Shown: one piece after another, positions 55,381-64,000 of the stretch
Numbering within the stretch: the first letter of the stretch is position 1
How the letters are laid out: every line of letters starts with the position of its first letter
Source: Stenopsyche tienmushanensis
Taxonomy: Eukaryota; Arthropoda; Insecta; Trichoptera; Stenopsychidae
Assembly (NCBI GenBank): GCA_008973525.1
Contig: WACJ01000126.1
Span: forward strand, 992,001 to 1,056,000
DNA length: 64,000 bases
Direction of reading: 5' to 3'
Translations under genes and position numbers: made by a program
Notes under the pieces: model-generated
What the model was told of the DNA's origin: nothing
The model's database searches: none
What the model saw: the letters and a program-made list of their open reading frames with translations, nothing else

Positions 55381-56079
55381 GATTTTATCTTAAGAAATTG
55401 AAGATAATAATTTTTGAAATCAACATGAAACATTAATTTATCACCAATAATTCAACATTCAAGGTGTGTCGCATATGTTATTCGAATTTAAAGTGGACTA
55501 ATTCAATTTTAGTATAGGATCGATGTCATCGGCAGACTGTATTTACGAGCGATAATGAAAAGATAAAATATTGGCTCGCTCCACTTTATGGCCACAGTTT
55601 ATTACAACGCAAGTATTTATTATTGTCTAAGTGTGCCTACTCTAACGTAACGCTGAACAAAATATTGATACTAAAGTGTTTCCGTCGAATAATAAACCAG
55701 GTTATGAAAGAAATTCTAGGTTATAATATATACGCATATATAAATTGGTAAATGGCACTTGAGATTACGGAGAAGATTTATTACAATTCTTAATATCTTG
55801 TGCATGTTTGAATGTTGTCAAATTAACCTTGTAAATAAACTGACATGTGATAATTGAAATGTTTTCCTAGTGTGATAATTGAAAGCTCTCATTGCATAAT
55901 ATATTATAATATACGTAAATGATTCTTACATGATGTTTGTTTCAAATCAAATGATTCAATATTAGATACAAAAACGTCAGACTGACATTCAAATCCTAAC
56001 CTCACTGACGCCCGGCGAAGTTTGACATAAACGCAATTTATTGCCAGTGTAAATTAATACAATTATCACAATACAACTG
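55381..56079. other. Intergenic, nothing recognised
   Basis: AT-rich sequence with no frame or repeat that I can support. Confidence 0.4.
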
Positions 56080-56450
56080 ACTATGGATGAAAAACGATCG
56101 ATAAGGTAGAAATGGTGAATAAATATAATAACACGGAGCATTATTACGTAATAAATCAAATAATATTTTTATAATCAATATAAAATATTTAAAAATGCAT
56201 TGATATTAAATTGGAAAACGCTAATGCTTTATTAAAAATTATAATGTAATTTTATTTGCCCCTTTTGTTATATATTACATATAACAAGCGCAATACATAG
56301 GCCCATGTGTCATTATTATCTATATTTATCTTGCAATACTATCGAGTGATTTTAGAATAATCTAATCATTTTTAAGGGTCAATTGTATAAATTTATTTTT
56401 TTGTATTTTGTTTTGACTTTTCAGCAAGATAGGACAGATTAATTTGACCT
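56080..56450. repeat. Local direct repeat, unit 2
   Basis: Second copy of the unit at 53605-53935, with a 40-60 bp AT-rich insertion near 56145-56200. It lies upstream of Elp6 copy B, in direct orientation to unit 1. Confidence 0.75.
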
Positions 56451-57604
56451 CAATATGATAACCCGGACGCACCTTCGAAAGCGCCATTCAACAGCTTCTT
56501 ATCTGGAATTTGATTTCAGAGCGGCAATTAAATTTACAGCGAAATAACGATTATATACGACTTTTATATCGAAAATCATACGGGCGCTGTTTAAAATATG
56601 GCAGCGTTTTTATCGCGTTATATAGAAAATGAGGTCATCCGTTGAATGATACGTTTAGCCTTGAAATTGTAACTTTATACGCAACCGAAACGACTACGGA
56701 TGAGGAGTTGAGTCACGTCTCAATTAGGGATTAATGGCGAGGAGCGCTCATTGAGAACCGGGTTTCCATTGATATCAAGCTGGGTTGGTTGTATTGATCT
56801 GGCTAAAAATAAAAGGACGTTGCCAAAAATATAAAATTCGAAGGCTTTGCGTTGACCTTTCGTACCTTATAAAATGCCATAATGCGTAAAAACTACTGCA
56901 GACTTTTGAAAGCTATAATGTCTCATTAAAATATTTCATTTATTGAACAAATGTGACTAATACCATCCAATATAATGCATTATAACAAAAAATATGACAA
57001 AAAACTGGAATTCATAGCGTTTGAACTATGTTATGCTAGATTTACTTAAGCAAACCGGTTTTCTTTCTTCGAACATTGCATTCAAGCAAACAAGTTATGT
57101 GAATTTCTTTCCATCCATCTTCACAATTGTGGGCGGCTCGAATATCGAGGATCACATTTAATGGACGATAGTTACTTTACTTTCTTTTGATGATGACTAA
57201 TCGATGAATTCATGGCGTCGAAGACACACGGCAAACAATAATTGTTTTTGTGTTGTGTGAATTTCAATGCTTGGATATCAATATTTTAGTCATAATGTCA
57301 GCATTTGTACTTTGGAGTGTAAATATGTAATGCGTCTATGTGACTTGTACTATAATAACTGTATATTTATGACAAAAATATAGATTTTCACACTGTGAAC
57401 CATCGTATTTTGTTAGTTCGTGAAACATTTACTTGTCCAGAGTATTTATACGATTGTCATTCTTAACACATCGCGTGCGGGAAGCACATTAATGTGTTCT
57501 AAGTCTACCAATCTTCAATTAATACATATCAAAATTTCACAACAATCTGACTTTCGGTTCACAAGTTATAGTGGTTTTAGTGACGCCTTGAAATTGAAAT
57601 AAAA
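56451..57604. other. Intergenic, nothing recognised
   Basis: Mixed-composition DNA without a supported gene. Confidence 0.4.
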
Positions 57605-58075
57605 AACAACAACGCGTCGACAATTCGGAGCGCTGTTTCAGCGCAATAAAAATGTTTTTTTTTCGTGCGGTATGTGACAATGGGTGAAATATGAATGCAT
57701 CACTATATTCCAGAGTCAAATCGGCAGTTAGCTGAGTAGATAGCAACCGGCGAACCGACACAAATGAAGAAAAAAGTGCTCTTAAACCAAGAAAATGCAC
57801 CGTGCCACAAGTCAATCGCAACAATGGCAAAATCGCACGAATTGCACTTTGAATCGCTTCTCCATCCACCATATTCTTCAGATTTGGCTCTCGGCGACTA
57901 TTACCTGTTTGTAGATCTAAAAAAAAATGCTCCAGAGAAAGAGATTTGGCTCCATGAAGAAGAGATTGATGAAATTGGAGCCTATTTTGAGGTCAAAGAT
58001 AAATCGGTCTACGAAAAAAGTATCGAAATGTTAGAGAATCGTTTGAATTAATGTATCATTCTTGAAGGAGACTGT
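57605..58075 (+). mobile_element. Mariner transposase remnant, best C-terminal copy
   Basis: A 95-codon frame at 57764-58051 reads KVLLNQENAPCHKSIATMAK, LLHPPYSSDLALGDYYLF and MLENRLN, then CIILEGDCVN past the stop. The block order is that of mariner transposases. The second catalytic Asp is Glu (QENAP for QDNAP) and the first Asp region is deleted. The last Asp (SSDLALGDYY) is present. An internal deletion joins the N-terminal part to this frame near 57760. Same family as 1846-2215. Confidence 0.8.
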
Positions 58076-58077
58076 GT

Positions 58078-58285
58078 TAATGAATAAAGCTGTGGGGGTT
58101 TCCGCGGTCATAGAGATCGTAGAAGACCCCGGGGATGCATTTCTCCCCATAATTTACGCAAAAAGCCCTAAATGAGAAAGTAGCGGCCACTAGGTTTGTG
58201 TGTCTAATCGGTCTGCCTTTCAGACCGCTGACATTTCGAATGAGCACCTCGTGATCGAACACTACGTCTTTGCCAGCAGCGTGAG
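58078..58285 (-). mobile_element. R1-like LINE 3'-end fragment
   Basis: The minus strand carries the 'cagcggtctgaaaggcagaccg' signature, the CCTAGTGGCC and CCCTAAATGAG tail and a 'gaccccggggatgcatttc' segment, matching the tail after 45475. It abuts the mariner remnant. Confidence 0.65.
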
Positions 58286-58359
58286 GCCGTCTGCATAAGC
58301 GAATAGCTCACGCATTTTATATAAATAATAGGTTTTTTATGCGCGACGTTGAAAGACTG

Positions 58360-58650
58360 CCCGTGTCAAGCGGCAAACGCGCGCCAAGTACCCCGGATGG
58401 AATGTGTTAACACAGCTATCCGATGGATATTCGCGGCGGTATTGTTCTGCATAGATAGTGAGAGCGCGCGACGACATCTCCATCGGAAGAATTTACTGTG
58501 ACCGAACAAAATGATCGACAAACATGCGGGATCAAATAAATTGACAATTAGAATCCCTCCCACGCCCCAGATTTTTCGCCAGAACTTCTAAACAAAAAAA
58601 TCCCCTGGCCTCAGGAGCGCTTGTAATCCGATTTTCTAGATTCATACTTA
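58360..58650 (+). repeat. LINE tail repeat, partner of 33930-34065
   Basis: It shares 'gaagaattta.tgt', 'gggatcctccc/gaatccctccc' type blocks and 'cctggcctcaggagcgcttgtaa' with the LINE tail in the epsin intron. It is non-coding. Confidence 0.6.
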
Positions 58651-59150
58651 AATAATGTAGCAGTCTTGTGGCAATGGTATGATTGATGAATTTAAGGAAA
58701 TTAATATCAAGATAAGTAATTCAAGACTTAACTATGTGGATAACGCCATAGAAAACTAAATACTCATTTCCCTTATCAGACATTGGCCTAGTTGTAATAA
58801 ATAAATAATACTACATAATACCTAATGATGTACCCTTAGGTTTCGGGCAAAGTCTATTAAACAAGGATATCAATTTTCTTTTTCCGCAATATTTTATGAC
58901 ATAAGACATATTTTCCAATAATAAAAGAAACTTTTTCAACTCTTTTTGTATCAACCGAAAAAAATGCAATGCCACACAAAGAAAGAAAGCGTTTGTTTTT
59001 TAATCCTAGTTGCTATGCTTTATTTAACTTAACAACTAACACCAGATCAATATTTACCAACATGGTGCATCTCTTAAACATTTCGCAAAATAAATTCCGC
59101 CCACAAATAATGCTTGTACTAATTCAATAACCTTTATGGGTGTACACACA
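58651..59150. other. Intergenic, nothing recognised
   Basis: AT-rich, no supported feature. Confidence 0.4.
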
Positions 59151-59154
59151 ACAA

Positions 59155-59345
59155 CTCATCAAAGTTTCATCGCATTCAGATGAATGATATAGTAATGCAT
59201 ACGGGACAAACAAACAAACACATTTCTTTATATAGATTCATGTATAACCAGATTTTTCGAAACAGCGATATATCGTCATTGGCACTTTGCGCAAGAGTTA
59301 TCAACGACGATATATCGTCGTACGACAGTGAGAGGGTTGAAACAC
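59155..59345. repeat. Tail repeat followed by a short palindromic element
   Basis: 59158-59240 is a copy of the dispersed tail repeat. 59255-59345 has GCGATATATCGTCA (59267-59280) and a perfect palindrome CGACGATATATCGTCG (59307-59322), then a complement of 'CAACCCTCTCACTGTCG'. The second part resembles insect piggyBac-type MITEs. Confidence 0.45.
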
Positions 59346-60690
59346 AACTGTCCATAAATCCAACTCATTTTATTACTTCACATTTTAACATTAAAACCAA
59401 AGTTCTTCTATGCAAATTGAATAAAATAGTTATTGCGAAAAATTGTTAATGATAAAATGAGATTGCCTCGTTATAAAAACTGGCACAGTGTTGGGAATAG
59501 GCTCGATATGCATTTAGAATAATCTAGTGGAATTATAGCGTCAGTAAATATTACTATGTGTGCATGTCATCTGTTTTATTCTAGGTTCCTGGCCTCTGAT
59601 TGGAACGACCGAATGTAATGATGTTCACTATATCAAATGACGTAGGACTCGATTATCTATTGTTGCCGTTGAAGACAGTGATCATTCACCTTTTTATATA
59701 AAAAAAGATTCGCGCATAATAAAAATTGGTTTTTCATAAAAAATAATTGAAACTTTTATAATAATGTAGCACACATTTGTGGCATTTATAATGTGACAAA
59801 GTATATTTAGATCATCGTTATTTGTAATATTTTTTAATAATGCGCTAATATTGGCAATTGGATCAGAACCAGAATCTTATCATCATCAGAGGGTGGGATT
59901 TCATAATCTGGAAACAGAGCTTTAGTCTTTTTTTTCTTGGTTTTATTGATTGTTTGCACCAAACAATAAACATCATCTTTACTTTTTTATGTTTTAGAAT
60001 TTGTATGTTGAACTGTGTTGTTCTTCATTAGTGGTTCTTCAATTGAAAGTTCTAAGTGCTTCAATTGAAGAACCACAACCAGACATTAAAAGAGAAAACA
60101 AATGTTCTCAATTATGGAAATTTCAATGTCCTTTCAAATGATTTTCAATCATAACTCGTTGGATTGTACGACAACAGCGTAGGAAATTTAAATAAAAGTT
60201 GATAGCTAATGTAGTAAATTATTTTGTATAACAAAAGTTCGATAAAATCTAAGAAAAAATATTTTGAATCGCATTTTAATAAAGCGACATTATTCCCGGG
60301 TACCCCTAATGTGTATGGTCATATCAACCGTCATGGGCATTTAAATGCATATTATTGAAAGTTTTGGTCCTAATCGATTGACCATGAAATCATCTTGAAA
60401 ATCGACCGTTCGAATTTGAATTTAGACTGCGTTTAAATAGATATAAAAATAATATATTCCCATTATCGAGTCATTTTATTAAATAGAATCATGAATTAAA
60501 ATTGTTTGAATTTGTGGTTATATATTTTTTTTTAAATTTATGCGTATAAAATATAAATATTTAAATTCGACCATAGGATTTATTTATATTAAATAGTAAG
60601 ATAATTTGTGATTGTATTTAGTTAGAAGTTTAGCGATTGAATTAGCGATGATTAAAATTAAAATTGGATTGAAATTTGAAAAAATAGACC
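59346..60690. other. AT-rich stretch with a perfect hairpin
   Basis: No gene. A 17-bp perfect inverted repeat, GTGGTTCTTCAATTGAA at 60031-60047 and its complement at 60060-60076, is separated by 12 bases. Confidence 0.45.
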
Positions 60691-60699
60691 CTAAGATGG

Positions 60700-61360
60700 T
60701 AAATTCGAGCCATATCCTGATTCGACCGGAAGGCTTCGTATTGAGAGTGCGGATAGCGGGTTGAGCGCACTGCGTCTTTCGTATTTGCGTCTGGAATAAG
60801 CAGGAAGAAGGTTGCGTCACGCAGACGTCATCATGCAGAAACAGAACACCGCAGGTGAATCTTCGGCTTTATTTTTCGCTGCGAGGATTCCCGCCGTTTT
60901 TCGATCGATCCTCCGCGCGCTCCGTCCGGGCTCGCGGCCGGCGGTTGGCGGCCGACGATGCAAAATGAGATAATCGAAACCGCCCGTCGATAAGCGAAGG
61001 TGGCTAAAGACAACCGAAGCGCGGAGTATCCATCGTCAGTCTCGGGCTTGTGCCGCCGAAGTCGGCACGTGCTGCTTCTGTCACTTTTGACGTTTACCAC
61101 GCGGACTCCTGTCAGATTTGACATTTGAACACCGGAACCGAAGGCAGCACACAGTTCAAGGTCAATACCACCAAATCGCCAAGGCCACTCGTCTATTCAA
61201 CCCATAGCAATTTTATTCGTTTAAATGCATGCTTTCCTTTCTATTATCGGCGGAAATGGCGCGACCTTCATCGCCATTGACGATCCATTTCGATGTTTTT
61301 ATTTGAAATTCAATCGGCGATCGTCGCGAGTCGAATAAATTCGTACGAAACCGATTGAAT
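60700..61360 (+). promoter_or_regulatory. CpG-rich promoter with a possible first coding exon
   Basis: A locally GC-rich block has an ATG at 60833 that reads MQKQNTA and meets a splice donor GTGAATC at 60855. This could be the first coding exon of a gene on + running out of the window or through 61-64 kb. The minus strand also has a 97-codon frame (60831-61124), which I take as chance in GC-rich DNA. No downstream exon is recognised. Confidence 0.3.
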
Positions 61361-61639
61361 TAGAATTGTGCGGCGTACACTTTTATCGGTACGACATATA
61401 AACGAGATTTTAAGTTATGATACGATCAACCATTCCAAAATTCATGGACGTAAACAGTTGGAATCCTATTGGAAAAATATGAAATATTTTACAATCGATC
61501 AAAACAAAATTTACACACTCCAGACATTTTTTATTTTTATTCCACCAGCTCCACGACAAAATTGCGGTTTTGTCAAGTTTTGGTTTTAATTTTTTTCTTC
61601 AAAAATTAAATCATTTTTTTCCAATAAAAAAATATTTTT

Positions 61640-62380
61640 TTAAAAATTAATTCATTAATGATTCCTGCATATTTTTCTTGACAAGCTCTTCAACCAGACG
61701 ATTGGTGTGTGTTTTTAATTTTTGTTTATATTTTTGACTATAGCTTTCAATCTCCGGTTTCACCGTGGACATGCTTAGTTTCCTGTGTATGATGTCATTT
61801 GTCACGTACCATGGAGCGTCAACTACAGTATGCAACACATTGGACTGAAAGCGTTGGAGAATGTCAATACAATTTGTCTGCTTTTGGCAGTGTGTAGTCA
61901 TTGAGTGAAACTGGAGGATATGTTTATCTTCTCTTGGTGAATGTAATATGCATAGATTTGTTTTCGTTAGCCTTTATGCGCCACTTCTTGAGCCATTTTT
62001 GGATATTATCGAGGTCATGGATTATTATTATTTGGAGTAGGCTGATGGGTCTGTAAGATTTGGCGTCATGTATATCCTTGCCGAGCTTAGGGATCAGAAT
62101 AATCTTAGCCACTTTCCGTTGCGGGGGAAAGAAGCCCATTTCGAGTGCTGCATTTAATATTTGCGCTGAGAACTTATTTCTTGTTTGTCGGAGCAAATAG
62201 CACAATCCTTGCTTTTCATCTGATTGTAAATAAATAACGCGTTGTTTCTCGTCCAAACGCTGTTCCCTGTCTCTATGCGATATTTATGACAAGCCCTAAA
62301 ATCTCCAATGAGTGACGCAAGCAGGAATTGTCTATAATTTTTATCTTTAATTAGTGAAGATCCTTTTTTATTGTTCATTC
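61640..62380 (-). mobile_element. Jockey-type LINE reverse transcriptase, internally deleted
   Basis: Minus-strand frames carry FFPPQRKVAKIILIPKLGKD and SYRPISLL, the early reverse-transcriptase motifs. WLKKWRIKANENKSMHITF follows at once, the thumb region that normally lies far downstream. Next come DILQRFQSNVLHTVVDAPWY and STVKPEIE near the C-terminus. The catalytic YADD region is deleted between them. This is a classic jockey-clade fossil. Fragments at 25.9 and 38.9 kb belong to the same family. Confidence 0.85.
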
Positions 62381-62435
62381 TTTGATACTTCTTATTCTCA
62401 TTAAAACAACTTTCTCCACCCCTTTAAGGTCTTCT

Positions 62436-62590
62436 AACAAAGCAGTCCCAACAAGGGGGTCGCATAGAAAGCGACTGCTACGGATGCAATTGGGCTTGGG
62501 GCGCAAAACGCAAAATACCAACTCGGTCGAGAATTACACGTGCTTTTTATTTTACTTGATCATTCTAATTTACATGAATCAACACTGATT
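62436..62590 (+). mobile_element. hAT-type element left-end remnant
   Basis: It aligns with 46622-46770 through 'ttggggcgcaaaacgcaaaatacc', 'ttttattttacttgatcattc' and the following bases. The first 30 bases have diverged. The rest of the element is absent. Confidence 0.65.
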
Positions 62591-62744
62591 GACTCTGTCC
62601 ATTTTTATAATACATGCTAAATTATCTAATCCTTCTTTTCTTCGTTATAGCATAAAATTACGGGTCATTCCCAGCCGGCATAAGCCTCCAATAAAATACA
62701 CAATTTTTTTTTGAGAAATTATAACATTTAAACAACCCATTCGA

Positions 62745-62835
62745 TCAACCTTCGTGTCAGCGGTCCGAAAAGTGGACTAGTTGGACACACAGACCTTATA
62801 GTCACTCTGCCTTCTTTTAGGACTTACATCGATAT
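62745..62835 (+). mobile_element. R1-like LINE 3'-end fragment
   Basis: It reads 'gtcagcggtccgaaaagtgg' then 'ccttatagtcactctgcc' and 'cttttaggactt', encoding SGPKSGLVGHTD and LPSFRTY as in the 45-kb copy. Confidence 0.65.
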
Positions 62836-62914
62836 GAAATATAATAGATACGGGGTTCAGAATTTCATATTTTGTACCAAATACATATCATGGTAGCACG
62901 CGGTTGTTTTTTTA

Positions 62915-62997
62915 TTCAGTATTTTTTTAAAACAACAACCGTCATTTATACATTAGGTCGGGTACTTTTGGGACTATCTTCGTATATTAAATTTTAT
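62915..62997 (+). mobile_element. Mariner terminal inverted repeat, right end
   Basis: AGGTCGGGTACTTTTGGGAC followed by TATCTTCGTATA, the reverse complement of the left end at 2651. It continues upstream for about 40 bases of further similarity. A TA follows. Confidence 0.6.
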
Positions 62998-64000
62998 TAA
63001 TAAGTTTTTTCACTTCCCGTTCATTCCTAACAGATCTACGACAATATATATTTAATTTTTTGCTCTTATAGATCAGTACCCCATGATTTATGAGTGCAAC
63101 TGTGGATAAATGTGCAAAATACGATGTCTTTCATTCGTATTACTACAAGATGTAGAATAAAAATCACCTTTATTATATAATTCATCACAACGAGACGTAT
63201 TAGACTTTGTCTAGTATCACTTGACATTGGAGCCGGTAGAAAAAAATCAGCCTATTGAACGTCTTTATATTTTGACTTCCAAACTGTAATTATTCGAAAT
63301 CTGCATCTACCCTCGTCTCCGCAAATTCTTTATTTTGATATACTGCGGCTGCTGTATAGCTCGTCTTCCTTTTGTTTTTCTAAGCTTGGTCAATCACAGA
63401 TCAATCGGCCAAGCTTATCGCTCTAAGATAAATACCAAAAATCTGCCACAAGTTGCATAATTCGAGAGTTTTCAGCCACAAAATCATCTTAAAATGTACT
63501 TGGAAACGTAGGTGTATTCCAAAACGTACGAGTTTGACATCCTCGCTCTATGTGACGGCTGCAAATTCGAAATAATTTGTCTCGTTATGATGCCGTCATT
63601 GAATTACTGAAGTTTTTGCCTTTATTGACATTGAGAAAAAGGTGATAAACGAGCAGCGCTCTGTTTGATTTATTTATTAGCGCCACCAGCATCTTCCATA
63701 CACTTTATGAAAATGTTAAATCACTGAATATATATGTACACGTTCGTTTAATAAAAATATCGACCGCTTGATAAGGATAAAATGGCAATGTTAAATAGAG
63801 CATCGTTAAAAAATATATTGGTATTAAATGCGTTAGTAACGGATGCTATCTTTGGAAAATAAATCAGATTTTGCACACGTTTGCAATTTCAACGGATATT
63901 TTAATAAACGCTTTTAAATTCACAACGCTTATATAATATTTTACACTTATGATAACGGTTCGGCAGTACAATCGATCACTTGTTTATAAAGTCACATGAT
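62998..64000. other. Intergenic, nothing recognised
   Basis: AT-rich to the end of the window. No gene, repeat or RNA that I can support. Confidence 0.4.

Noticed and set aside
60831..61124. 97-codon minus-strand frame in the CpG island
   Set aside because: Arg/Ser-rich, GC-driven and without a domain.
1..64000. tRNA, rRNA or CRISPR
   Set aside because: I saw no cloverleaf with A and B boxes, no ribosomal segment and no regularly spaced identical repeats.

Overview
This window looks like insect nuclear DNA. Six of the seven recognisable protein genes match insect or animal families closely, and the four multi-exon genes have short GT-AG introns. The host sequence is AT-rich. It is broken by three GC- and CpG-rich islands, near 10.5-14.4 kb, 23.5-23.8 kb and 60.7-61.4 kb. 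Intergenic DNA is packed with decayed insect-type transposons: mariner, hAT, pogo, jockey- and R1-like LINEs, Penelope and Helitron. I cannot fix the order of insect from sequence reading alone.

Layout. 1-10.4 kb is a gene-poor transposon graveyard with mariner, hAT-end, R1-like LINE and pogo fragments. 10.45-14.4 kb holds a CpG island and the complete seven-exon fascin (singed) gene on +. 15.6-17.4 kb is a BARD1 homologue on -, tail-to-tail with fascin and seemingly without a RING domain. 18.0-21.0 kb is nine-exon Nup85 on +, divergent from BARD1. 22.5-23.0 kb is an intronless MTH1/NUDT1-type nudix hydrolase on -. 23.5 kb is a CpG-rich putative first exon, possibly of the epsin gene. 29.7-34.8 kb is epsin (liquid facets) on +, with several transposons in its introns and a candidate 39-bp microexon. 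42.9-43.2 kb is a Protein C10 (C12orf57) homologue on -. 45.0-49.6 kb is a nested transposon complex, including a 2.97-kb hAT-type element with a perfect 8-bp target duplication. 49.7-55.3 kb carries two diverged, intact copies of the Elongator subunit gene Elp6 in a segmental duplication. 56-64 kb is again mostly transposon remnants, plus one CpG-rich island with a possible first coding exon at 60.8 kb.

The genes do not form a pathway and serve separate housekeeping roles: actin bundling (fascin), DNA repair (BARD1), nuclear pore scaffold (Nup85), nucleotide-pool sanitation (MTH1), endocytosis (epsin), tRNA wobble modification (Elp6) and an uncharacterised small protein (C10). I found no tRNA, rRNA or CRISPR. 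The most interesting items are the Elp6 duplication with uneven divergence, the RING-less BARD1, the GC-AG intron in fascin, the epsin microexon and the hAT element holding Penelope and Helitron remnants.
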